From Microbispora amethystogenes (GTDB taxonomy: Bacteria > Actinomycetota > Actinomycetes > Streptosporangiales > Streptosporangiaceae): a stretch of 64,000 nt of DNA. A program made the position numbers and the translations under genes. Under the pieces are notes generated by a model. The model saw only the letters and a list, made by a program, of their open reading frames with translations. It was not told the DNA's origin and did no database searches. Shown piece after piece: positions 45,757-53,909 of the stretch; positions within the stretch are counted from its first letter, which is position 1, and every line of letters begins with the position of its first letter. The stretch covers positions 62,001 to 126,000 of the forward strand of contig NZ_BOOB01000037.1 in assembly GCF_016863015.1 (NCBI RefSeq), given 5' to 3'.

Positions 45757-47820
45757 GTGAAGACCAAACCTCTGGCGAAGTTACTAATCAGCACACTGCT
45801 TGCCGTTTTCGTCGGCGTCGGGACGACCGCTCTGGTGGCGCCGGAGTACGGCGCGATCGCGGCGACCGGCCCGGCCGGCGACGACTCGGCCGGCCTGGCA
45901 GCCGGCGGCTGCGTCGCCGATCCCACGCTGCCGGGCGCCACGAAGAGTTCCCTCTACACCGTCACGGCGGACGGCTCCCCGCTGTTCGTCGAGAAGATGA
46001 CCAAGTTCGCTCCCGAGATGCAGGTGCACTACGCGCACTGCTCGATGGCGGCAGCGGGCACCGCCAGGTTCTCCGTCACCGTGGCCCAAAGCTTCAACTC
46101 GTACACCGTCAGCCCCAAGAGCCGGAAGCTGGCGGTCACCAGAAGCGGCAACACCATCACCTTCGACAGCGGCCCGAACTACTTGATCGTCCAGTTCGAC
46201 TCCGCGGAGCTGCTGTTCATCCTCATTGACGCACCCGAGTCCGATGCGCCGCACCTGGGGGACGCCAACGTCAAGAGCCTGGCCGACTACGGGGTCGACA
46301 ACACCGGGGGGACACTCGTCACGGCCAAGATCCAAAGTGCCATCAACGCCGCTTCGGGAGCGACCCGCAATATCCTTTACGTGCCGGCCGGCAAGTACCT
46401 GGTCGGCGAGCTCTGGCTGAAAAGCAACATGACGTTGTATCTGGCCGCCGGTGCGGTCCTCTACGGCTCGAACAACAAGGCGGACTTCAACACCGGCAGC
46501 GGCGGGGTGAACATCGAGGGCATGCAGCACGCCTCCCTGCGGGTGTACCAGGTCAGCAACGCGAAGCTGCTGGGCCGCGGTGTCATCGACGGAAACGGGA
46601 AGTCGCTGCGGGCGCAGGGCCTGAACCTGGCGTTGCTGAAGATCGAGCAGAGTTCGAACATCCAGGTCGACGGCCCGATCGTCCGTGACTCCAGCTACTG
46701 GAACACGCTCGTCTACCGCAGCGACAAGGTCACCATCAAGCACTACAAGCTGATCAACTGTCGGCCCACGACGGGTTACAACAACACCGACGGTGTGGAT
46801 TTCGACGAGTCGACCAACGGCCTGTTGTCCAATGCCTTCCTCTACACCGGTGACGACAACATGGCGACCAAGAACGAGGACACCACCGCCGGTGCGATCG
46901 ACACCAAGAACGTCGTCCACGAGCATGTCGTCTGCTACAGCAATTCCGGCTGCGCGAAGATCGGCACCAAGACGGAAGGGCGGTCGATGGACGGGGTCGC
47001 GTTCCGTGACATCGACGTGGTGAAGGCGGGACGCTCGATGGTGATCGACGCGGTCGACACGGCCGTTGTCTCGAACACCCGGTGGGAGAACATCAGGGTG
47101 GAGAACACCGACAGCCTGATCGACCTGCAGGAGGACCGGCCGCCTTCCTGGCGAACCGTGAAGAACACCGCGACGATCCGCGACGCCTACTTCACCAACG
47201 TCTCCTCCGACGTGAAGAAGGTCGTCAACCTGCACGGTCGTTCGTCGAGCGTGAACATCAACGGCGTACATTTCACCAACTTCACCGTCCAGGGCAAACC
47301 CGTCACCAGTTCAACCGACGCGGACGCGAGCTGGAACATCAACTCCTACGTCTCCAACATCACCTTCTCCACGGCCCCGACCTCCACGCCCTCGCCGAGC
47401 CCGACACCCTCGCCGAGCCCCACGCCCTCGCCGAGCCCCACGCCCTCGCTGAGCCCCTCGCCCTCGCTGAGCCCCTCGCCCTCGCCCTCGCCGAGCCAGT
47501 CCGGCGTCTGCGAGGTGGGCTACACGATGAACTCCTGGAACGACGGGTTCACCGCCAGCATCCACATCACCAACCGTGGCACATCAACGATCGACGGTTG
47601 GACCTTGGCGTTCACACTTCCTGGCGGGCAGACCATCACCAACGGCTGGAACGCCACCTACACCGGCTCCAGCGGTCAGATCTCCGCGCGCAACGTCTCG
47701 TACAACGGGACGCTGGCAGCAGGCGGATCCACCGACATCGGCTTCCAGGCCACCCATACCGGCAATACCGGCAAGCCTGACCAGTTTGCCCTCAACGGCG
47801 TCAGCTGCGCCATTTCCTGA
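45757..47820 (+). CDS. Secreted right-handed beta-helix glycosidase (GH28/GH49-like) with CBM2
   Basis: 687 aa. Signal peptide (~1-36), an N-terminal beta-sandwich (~50-170), then a parallel beta-helix (~175-540) with the catalytic-type motifs NNTDGVDFDESTNGLL and FLYTGDDNMATKN, like the polygalacturonase D and DD residues. A Pro/Ser/Thr linker (~543-583, SPSPTPSPSP units) joins a C-terminal CBM2 beginning CEVGYTMNSWNDGFTA and ending VSCAIS. The sandwich-plus-helix order recalls GH49 dextranases as well as GH28. It should act on a plant or microbial polysaccharide while held on cellulose. The sequence is visibly less GC-rich than its neighbours. GTG/ATG: ATG 45757 begins the signal peptide (MKTKPLAK). 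Confidence 0.82.
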   Translation: MKTKPLAKLLISTLLAVFVGVGTTALVAPEYGAIAATGPAGDDSAGLAAGGCVADPTLPGATKSSLYTVTADGSPLFVEKMTKFAPEMQVHYAHCSMAAAGTARFSVTVAQSFNSYTVSPKSRKLAVTRSGNTITFDSGPNYLIVQFDSAELLFILIDAPESDAPHLGDANVKSLADYGVDNTGGTLVTAKIQSAINAASGATRNILYVPAGKYLVGELWLKSNMTLYLAAGAVLYGSNNKADFNTGSGGVNIEGMQHASLRVYQVSNAKLLGRGVIDGNGKSLRAQGLNLALLKIEQSSNIQVDGPIVRDSSYWNTLVYRSDKVTIKHYKLINCRPTTGYNNTDGVDFDESTNGLLSNAFLYTGDDNMATKNEDTTAGAIDTKNVVHEHVVCYSNSGCAKIGTKTEGRSMDGVAFRDIDVVKAGRSMVIDAVDTAVVSNTRWENIRVENTDSLIDLQEDRPPSWRTVKNTATIRDAYFTNVSSDVKKVVNLHGRSSSVNINGVHFTNFTVQGKPVTSSTDADASWNINSYVSNITFSTAPTSTPSPSPTPSPSPTPSPSPTPSLSPSPSLSPSPSPSPSQSGVCEVGYTMNSWNDGFTASIHITNRGTSTIDGWTLAFTLPGGQTITNGWNATYTGSSGQISARNVSYNGTLAAGGSTDIGFQATHTGNTGKPDQFALNGVSCAIS

Positions 47821-47926
47821 CAGGAACGCCGTATGTGTGCTGCTTCTGCCGGTTGATCTCGCGCAAGGGTGTCGAGGCCAACCGGTCGGCGGCCACCTGG
47901 TCGCGCCTGATCGGGGCGGCGACGTG

Positions 47927-47959
47927 AAGGCCCGGATCCCTGACGAGGGTCCGGGCCTT
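47927..47959 (+). terminator. Intrinsic terminator after the CBM2 glycosidase
   Basis: AAGGCCCGGA(T)CCC pairs with GGGTCCGGGCCTT around loop TGACGA (13 bp, one bulge), followed by T. The remaining 47821-48134 gap holds only a small AAAGGCA-T-TGCCTTT palindrome (48104-48118), a possible terminator for the opposing amidohydrolase. Confidence 0.8.
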
Positions 47960-48134
47960 TGCGTACTTCGCCCACGGCTGCGACTGCCCCTGCTGCGCTG
48001 CGTGACCGGCAGAGCGGCGCGGGTTCCGGTCACCTTCGATCACCTCGTTGTGCCTGCCTGACCTGCGGAAAGGGCGTGCCGTTCCAGCCCCTTCCGGCGG
48101 AACAAAGGCATTGCCTTTACGTTGTAGATTCGGT

Positions 48135-49307
48135 TCAGAGGCGGTAGACGCGCCGGGCGTTGGCCGAGCCGATCATGTGGGCGATCCGGGCCGCGTCGGA
48201 GACGCTCCACTCTCCCTCGGCGATCCGGCCGGCCAGCAGCCGGGCCAGGCCGCGGCGGTGATAGAGGGCGGCCAGATAACACAGCTCGGCGGCGCCGCGG
48301 CAGCCGGAGCCGTACATCTGCTTGTGGAACGGCGCGAGCTCCAGCAGCTCGCGCAGGATGTGGGCCGAGCCCGCCCCGGTGAGCGCCACGGCGAGCCCGG
48401 CGTCCACGTAGACGTGCGGGAAGACGCTCGCGAGGTACGCCGCCTCGCGGTGGCAGGGATAGCAGTGCACCAGCACGACCGGCACCCCGAGCGGGGCGAG
48501 GGCGCGGACGAACCCCGTGAGCCCCGCCGGGTCGGCCGTGTGGATCTGGATCGGCAGGCTCCGCTCCCTCGCCACGTCGGCGGCGGCCCACAGCAGGTGC
48601 CGTACGAGGACCGGGTCGGCGAGGCGGGCCTTGGGATCGGCGAGCCTGCGGCCGGCCGCGGCGATCACGCTGCCGCGGGAGGGCCGGGACGGGTCGGCGC
48701 CGGGCCGGCGGCGGTGCGCGGCGACCGTCTTCAGCCCGGCGGCGCGGGCCGCGCGGGCGGTGAGCTCGTCCCGCAGCGCGCCCGCGTAGTCGACGGCGGG
48801 CAGGCCCGCCTCGGCGACGTCCCGCTCGACCTGCTCCAGCCGGACGATCTCGTCGGCGACGGCGCCACCGAGCCGCCCCATCTCGGCCGGGCCGAGCAGG
48901 TCGGGGGCCTCCGGGCCGGTGTCCACCAGGAAGGCCGAGACGCCGGCGCCGCGCAGCAGCCGCCGGTTGACCTCGGCGGCGCCGAGCTCGGTGCGGCGGG
49001 ACAGGTACACCGCGGCCGACGCGTGCGGCTCCAGGCCGAGGACCGGCGCGCACCAGCGCCGGATGGCCGCGCCCGCCGGGGTGTCGAAGTGGGTGGTCCC
49101 GGGCGGCGCGGGCGCGCCGCCCTCGGCGACCAGCTGCTCGAACCCCGAACGCGGCGGGTCGTCGCGCCGCACCCCGTGGCAGTGCTGGTCGACCATCGGC
49201 GCGAGCAGGGCCGCCCGCACCGTGTCGGGGACGGGCACGGGCAGCGGGTCCGCCGAAAGCAACGGGTCCGCGGGAAGCGGCGGGGCATGAAGTCGCGTCT
49301 CCGGCAC
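48135..49307 (-). CDS. Amidohydrolase, FluG-like TIM barrel
   Basis: 390 aa. Metal-dependent amidohydrolase_2-type enzyme: HxH motif in MVDQHCHGV near residue 41, metal His in LPIQIHTAD, VVLVHCYPCHREAAYLASVFPHVYVDAGLAV, and the catalytic Asp region MYGSGCRG. These blocks match the N-terminal half of fungal/bacterial FluG proteins, where a glutamine synthetase domain usually follows; it is absent here. The N-terminal 30 residues are Pro-rich. The start at GTG 49307 is tentative. The substrate is unknown. Confidence 0.75.
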   Translation of the reverse strand: MPETRLHAPPLPADPLLSADPLPVPVPDTVRAALLAPMVDQHCHGVRRDDPPRSGFEQLVAEGGAPAPPGTTHFDTPAGAAIRRWCAPVLGLEPHASAAVYLSRRTELGAAEVNRRLLRGAGVSAFLVDTGPEAPDLLGPAEMGRLGGAVADEIVRLEQVERDVAEAGLPAVDYAGALRDELTARAARAAGLKTVAAHRRRPGADPSRPSRGSVIAAAGRRLADPKARLADPVLVRHLLWAAADVARERSLPIQIHTADPAGLTGFVRALAPLGVPVVLVHCYPCHREAAYLASVFPHVYVDAGLAVALTGAGSAHILRELLELAPFHKQMYGSGCRGAAELCYLAALYHRRGLARLLAGRIAEGEWSVSDAARIAHMIGSANARRVYRL

Positions 49308-49372
49308 GGCAGAGGACTCTACGGCTCCCCCGCCGCGCCGGCGCCGTCCGAGGACGGCTCTTTACCCGCCGT

Positions 49373-51502
49373 CTACCGGGCGCAGAGACGCAGCACGTTG
49401 GCGATGATCCTCGCCCCCGCGCGGCCCTCGGTCGTCAGGATCGACTCGGGGTGGAACTGGACGCCGAAGCGCAGGTTCTCGGTGTCCTCCACGGCCATCG
49501 CCGCGCCGTCCGGCGTGAACGCCGTGACCCGGAAGCCGGTGACCCCCGGCTCCTTGGCGTGCAGGGAGTGGTAGCGGGCCGCGACGAACTCGCCGGGCAG
49601 CCCGTCGAGCAGCGCGCTGTCGCCCTCGCGCCGGACGCGCCCGCGCTTGCCGTGCTCGGGGTACGGCAGCAGTTCCAGCGTGCCGCCCGCCTGCTCGACC
49701 ATCGCCTGCAGGCCGAGGCACACCCCGAAGACCGGCAGCCTCCGGGCGTACAACGCCTCCAGCAGGGCGGCGCAGCCGAAGTCGGACGGCCAGCCGGGGC
49801 CGGGCGACAGCACCACGAGCGTGGGCGCGATCTCGTCGAGCTTCTCCATCGGGAAGCCGTGCCGCAGCGTGACCACCGACGCGCCCTGCTGCCGGAAGTA
49901 GTCGGCGAGGGTGTTGACGAAGGAGTCCTCGTGGTCGACGAGCAGCACCCGGTGGCCCTCCCCCGGCAGGTCGGCGGGGGGTGCCGCCGGGGCGTCCTCC
50001 CGCGGGCGGGTGGCCGCGGCGAGCGCGCCGAGCAGGGCGCTGGCCTTGAGCTCGGTCTCCCGCTCCTCGGCCTCGGGGTCGGAGTCGTAGAGCAGCGTGG
50101 CCCCGGCGCGCACGGTGGCCACGCCGTCGCGGATCTGCGCGGTGCGCAGGGTAAGGCCGGTGTTCATCGAGCCGTCGAAGCCGATGAAGCCGACGGCGCC
50201 GCCGTACCAGCGCCGGGTGGTCTCCTCGTGGTCCTCGATGAACTGCATGGCCCACGTCTTGGGGGCGCCGGTGACCGTGACCGCCCACATGTGGGTGAGG
50301 AACGCGTCGAGCGCGTCGAACTCGGGGCGCAGGCGGCCCTCGATGTGGTCGACGGTGTGGATCAGCCGGGAGTACATCTCGATCTGCCGGCGGCCGATCA
50401 CCCGGACGCTGCCGGGGACGCAGATGCGCGACTTGTCGTTGCGGTCCACGTCCGTGCACATGGTCAGCTCCGACTCCTCCTTCACGCTGGACAGGAGGGT
50501 GCGGATCGCCTCGGCGTCCTCGACCGGGTCGGCCCCGCGGGCGATGGTGCCGGAGATCGGGCAGGTCTCGATCCGGTCGCCCGTCACCCGCACGTACATC
50601 TCGGGCGAGGCGCCGACGAGGTGCTCTCCGTCGCCGAGGTTCAGCAGGAACTCGTACGGCGCGGGGTTGGCGGTGCGCAGGGACCGGTAGAAGGCGGCGG
50701 GATCGGTGCAGACCGAGTGGAAGACCTGGCCGGGGACGACCTCGAACAGGTCGCCGCGCTGGAACTTCTCCTTGGCCTCGGCGACGACGCGGGAGTAGGT
50801 GCCCCGGACCGGGTCGGGCGGGACCGCGCCGGGCGTGACGAGGGGCGTCGTCTCGCCGGAGCGCTCCATGCCCTGGGTGGAGGCGCCGTCCACGGTGAAC
50901 TCGTAGCGGAACTCCGTGGTGGTCTCACGGACCCGGTCGATCACGACGAGCCGGTCCGGAAGATGGAGCACCAGGTCGCGCTGGTCGCCGGGGCGGGTGA
51001 GGCGGTAGCGGATCGGCTCGAACTGGAAGGCGAGGTCGTAGCCGAAGGCGCCGTACAGGCCGAGGTGCGGGTCGTCGCCGCGGAAGGCGGCGATGACCTC
51101 GCGGATGGCGGTGAAGACGGTGGGCCGGCGGCTGCGCATCTCCTCCGGGAGCAGGTCCTCCGACTCGGGGACGTGCACCTCGACGAAGCCGGGCGTCGGC
51201 TCCGACACCGGCTTGCCCGCCGCCAGCAGGCAGGAGGCGACGACGGGCAGCACAACCTGGCCGCGCTCGTTGAGCGCCCGCGCGGAGATCCGGCGCCCCC
51301 GCGCGACGATCTCCAGGCAGGGGTCCACGTAGCCGAAGGCCCATCGGCTGTAGCGCCCGGGGTAGTCCATGCCGGAGGAGAAGGCTCCGCCGCGCCGCTC
51401 GGCGAGCGACGTGATGATCTCCTCCAGCGCCTCCTCGGGCACCTCGCGCACGGCCCGCTCGACCGCGATGCCGCCCGCGGTGGTATATCCGCTGATCTCC
51501 AC
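49373..51502 (-). CDS. trpEG: Anthranilate synthase, fused TrpE-TrpG
   Basis: 709 aa, first enzyme of tryptophan synthesis. The chorismate-binding part (1-~505) has FEVVPGQVFHSVCTDP, ANPAPYEFLLNLGDGEHLVGASPEMYVRV, CPISGTIARGADP, ELTMCTDVDRNDKSRICVPGSV, FLTHMWAVTVTGAPKTWAMQFIEDHE and YGGAVGFIGFDGSMNTGLTLRTA. The glutaminase part (~520-709) has VLLVDHEDSFVNTLADYF, LSPGPGWPSDF, the Cys nucleophile in FGVCLGLQAMVE and the His/Glu in VQFHPESILTTEG. The Trp feedback site region is N-terminal. GTG 51502 has AAGGGG upstream. A leader peptide with two Trp codons and an attenuator precede it. Confidence 0.94.
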   Translation of the reverse strand: MEISGYTTAGGIAVERAVREVPEEALEEIITSLAERRGGAFSSGMDYPGRYSRWAFGYVDPCLEIVARGRRISARALNERGQVVLPVVASCLLAAGKPVSEPTPGFVEVHVPESEDLLPEEMRSRRPTVFTAIREVIAAFRGDDPHLGLYGAFGYDLAFQFEPIRYRLTRPGDQRDLVLHLPDRLVVIDRVRETTTEFRYEFTVDGASTQGMERSGETTPLVTPGAVPPDPVRGTYSRVVAEAKEKFQRGDLFEVVPGQVFHSVCTDPAAFYRSLRTANPAPYEFLLNLGDGEHLVGASPEMYVRVTGDRIETCPISGTIARGADPVEDAEAIRTLLSSVKEESELTMCTDVDRNDKSRICVPGSVRVIGRRQIEMYSRLIHTVDHIEGRLRPEFDALDAFLTHMWAVTVTGAPKTWAMQFIEDHEETTRRWYGGAVGFIGFDGSMNTGLTLRTAQIRDGVATVRAGATLLYDSDPEAEERETELKASALLGALAAATRPREDAPAAPPADLPGEGHRVLLVDHEDSFVNTLADYFRQQGASVVTLRHGFPMEKLDEIAPTLVVLSPGPGWPSDFGCAALLEALYARRLPVFGVCLGLQAMVEQAGGTLELLPYPEHGKRGRVRREGDSALLDGLPGEFVAARYHSLHAKEPGVTGFRVTAFTPDGAAMAVEDTENLRFGVQFHPESILTTEGRAGARIIANVLRLCAR

Positions 51503-51547
51503 TGTCCACGCCCCTTTTTTCGTATGCCCCGGGGCGGACATACAGAA

Positions 51548-51569
51548 GGCCGCCACTCACGGGGCGGCC
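51548..51569 (-). terminator. trp attenuator hairpin
   Basis: On the minus strand GGCCGCC-(8 nt)-GGCGGCC forms a 7-bp terminator stem (segments 3:4) followed by TTCTGTAT. An upstream GGCGGCG segment just after the leader stop can pair with CGCCGC (1:2) or with the CCGCC of segment 3 (2:3). Confidence 0.65.
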
Positions 51570-51606
51570 GGTCTCCTCGATGCGAAGAATGCGAAAACGC
51601 CGCCAG

Positions 51607-51645
51607 CTAGCGGCGCCACCACTGGGAGGGTGCAGAAGTTCGCAT
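51607..51645 (-). CDS. trpL: trp leader peptide
   Basis: Twelve codons, MRTSAPSQWWRR, stop TAG. Two adjacent Trp codons just before the start of a competing-hairpin region, 105 nt upstream of trpEG, define a classic ribosome-stalling leader. It is too short for ordinary gene finding. Confidence 0.8.
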   Translation of the reverse strand: MRTSAPSQWWRR

Positions 51646-51771
51646 GGGAAAAGCGTAGCGGCGCGGACCGCGATCATGCAACGCGACGTGGCTGGAAGCA
51701 CGACTTCCGGATAGATATTCTGTTACTGAGCAGGAAACCCGCTCTCGGCTCGGCCGGGGAGGGAGGTCGGC

Positions 51772-53454
51772 ATGGTCCGGGTGCCGGTCAGAGTGCCGGT
51801 CCGCGTCCCGGTGCGGACGCCGGTGGGCCGCCGCGCTCCCGGAGGCCCGTACGGCTCGCCCGGCCTGCGGGTCCGGGTCCGCCGCGACGTGCCCGTGCCG
51901 ATGCCGGACGGCGTGACCCTGCTGGCCGACCACTACGCCCCGGTGGGCTCCGGCCGGCCGCCGACGATCCTGATCCGCACACCGTACGGGCGGGCCGGGG
52001 TGGTCGGCTGGATGTACGGCTGGACCTTCGCCCGGCACGGCTTCCAGGTCCTGCTGCAGAGCTGCCGGGGCGGCTTCGGCTCCGGCGGCGTGCTCGACCC
52101 CCTCGTCCACGAGCAGGCGGACGGGCTGGCGACGGTCGAGTGGATGCGGGCGCAGTCGTGGTACGGCGGCTCGTTCGCCATGCACGGGCCCTCCTACCTC
52201 GGGTACACGCAGTGGGCCATCGCCGCCGAGGCGCCGGACCTGCGGGCGATGGCCGTCCAGGTCACCGCCTCGTGCTTCCGCGACGCGGCGTACGTCGGGG
52301 GGTCGTTCGCCCTGGAGTCCACCCTGATCTGGACGACCCTCACCGCCCACCTGGAGGGCAGGCTGGGCGGCGCGGCCGCGTTCATCGCGCCCCGGCGCAC
52401 GCGGCGGGCCGTGCTGTCGGGCCTGGCGGGCCACCCGCTGCCGGAGCTCGATCTGCTGTCGGCGGGCCGCCCGCTGCCGTTCTTCCGCGAGCTGCTGGCC
52501 CATCACGGCGAGGCCCTCTGCACTTACTGGGACAAGAGGGACTTCTCGGCGTCGGTGGGCCAGGTCGGCGCGGAGATCACGATGACCGGCGGCTGGTACG
52601 ACGTGTTCCTGCCCTGGCAGCTCAAGGACTACGCGGCGCTGCGGGCGGCCGGGCGGCGGCCGCACCTGACGATCGGGCCGTGGTACCACGCCGACATCCG
52701 GCACGGCCGGGCGGCCAACGCCGACGCCCTCGCCTGGTTCCGCGCCCACCTGCTCGGCGACCCATCAGGGCTGCGCCCCTCCCCCGTCCGGCTGTACGTC
52801 ACCGGCGCCGGCGAGTGGCGGGACGAGCCGGACTGGCCGCCGCCGGGCATGCGGCCCGAGCGCTGGCACCTGCAGCCGGGCTTCGCCCTGTCCACCGCGA
52901 ACCCGGCGGGCGGCGAGCCGGACCGTTACCGCTACGACCCGGCGCACCCCACGCCGGTGATCGGCGGCCCGGTGCTGATCGGCAACTCCGAGCCCCGGGA
53001 CAACCGGCGGCTGGAGGCCCGGCGGGACGTGCTCGTCTACACCTCCGGCCCGCTCGGCCGGGACACCGAGATGATCGGCCCGGTGACCGCCGAACTGTTC
53101 GTCCGCACCGGCAGGGAGCACACGGACTTCGTCGTACGGGTGTGCGACGTCCATCCCGACGGCGCGTCGATGAACGTCTGCGAGGGCGTGCGGCGCCTGA
53201 CCCCCGCCGACCGCGGCGACGAGGCCGGCGTGCGGCGGGTGGAGGTCGACCTGTGGCCGATGGGCCACCGGTTCCGCCGGGGGCACCGGATCCGGGTGCA
53301 GGTGGCGAGCGGGGCCTATCCGCGCATCGCCCGCAATCCCGGCACCGGGGCACCGCTCACGGCCGGCAGCACCATGGTCGCCTCCGACCAGGAGGTGCTG
53401 CACGACCCCGCCCACCCCTCGGCGGTGATCCTCCCCGCCGTCACCCCCTCCTGA
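51772..53454 (+). CDS. CocE/NonD family hydrolase (X-Pro dipeptidyl-peptidase-like)
   Basis: 560 aa. The S15-type fold has PMPDGVTLLADHYAP, IRTPYGRAG, nucleophile Ser in MHGPSYLGYTQW (about residue 142), Asp in GGWYDVFLPWQ and His in IGPWYHADIRHG. A C-terminal jelly-roll follows (TAELFVRT...FVVRVCDVHPDGASMNVCEG, RRGHRIRVQVASGAYPRIARNPGTG). Members cleave esters or amides such as cocaine or cephalosporin esters; the true substrate is unknown. The N-terminal RVPVRVPVRVPVR run is a repeat expansion. GGGAGGGAGG precedes ATG 51772. It diverges from the trp leader. Confidence 0.88.
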   Translation: MVRVPVRVPVRVPVRTPVGRRAPGGPYGSPGLRVRVRRDVPVPMPDGVTLLADHYAPVGSGRPPTILIRTPYGRAGVVGWMYGWTFARHGFQVLLQSCRGGFGSGGVLDPLVHEQADGLATVEWMRAQSWYGGSFAMHGPSYLGYTQWAIAAEAPDLRAMAVQVTASCFRDAAYVGGSFALESTLIWTTLTAHLEGRLGGAAAFIAPRRTRRAVLSGLAGHPLPELDLLSAGRPLPFFRELLAHHGEALCTYWDKRDFSASVGQVGAEITMTGGWYDVFLPWQLKDYAALRAAGRRPHLTIGPWYHADIRHGRAANADALAWFRAHLLGDPSGLRPSPVRLYVTGAGEWRDEPDWPPPGMRPERWHLQPGFALSTANPAGGEPDRYRYDPAHPTPVIGGPVLIGNSEPRDNRRLEARRDVLVYTSGPLGRDTEMIGPVTAELFVRTGREHTDFVVRVCDVHPDGASMNVCEGVRRLTPADRGDEAGVRRVEVDLWPMGHRFRRGHRIRVQVASGAYPRIARNPGTGAPLTAGSTMVASDQEVLHDPAHPSAVILPAVTPS

Positions 53455-53672
53455 CCACTCCCTCCTGGCCCTCTCCTGACGACCGCGCCTGACCGGCTGT
53501 CGCTGGGCGCGCCAACACGACCGTTCGCCGATCGGTGATCCTCCTGTTACCCGCGCGTCCCTAATCTGCCGCAGAGTGACCGTCCCGCTGATCCCCGTGA
53601 CCGTCCGTCGCGCGGATCTGCCGGGCACGCCTGGTCCGTGCCCGATTGGAGAACGTCGTCCGATAGGAGAAC

Positions 53673-53909
53673 GTGTTGGCGACTCCCGATCGCCGCGATG
53701 GCCGCAGCGGCGCCCCCACCGGCGACCGCAGCCCGCTGAACTGGCTGCTGCTGCTCCCCATCGCGATCCCGCTCCTCCCGCCCCTGTTCAACGCCGTGGA
53801 ACCGCGGCTGTTCGGCATACCGCTGTTCTACTGGCTGCAACTCGCCTTCATCGTGCTCGGTGTCACCACGACCACCCTCGTCTACCGCGCGACGAGGAGG
53901 AACCGGTGA
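53673..53909 (+). CDS. DUF3311 small membrane protein
   Basis: 78 aa with two membrane helices (NWLLLLPIAIPLLPPLFN and GIPLFYWLQLAFIVLGVTTTTLVY), the last followed by basic RATRRNR. DUF3311 proteins are regularly encoded just before sodium:solute symporters and are thought to be their partner. AGGAG lies 3 nt before GTG 53673 or 6 nt before TTG 53676, so the start is uncertain by one codon. The stretch GGAGAACGT occurs twice just upstream. Its TGA overlaps the symporter GTG (GTGA). Confidence 0.82.
   Translation: MLATPDRRDGRSGAPTGDRSPLNWLLLLPIAIPLLPPLFNAVEPRLFGIPLFYWLQLAFIVLGVTTTTLVYRATRRNR

Noticed and set aside
48104-48118. tRNA or small RNA near the AAAGGCA-T-TGCCTTT palindrome
   Set aside because: The hairpin is short with a one-base loop and there is no cloverleaf; at best it is a weak terminator.
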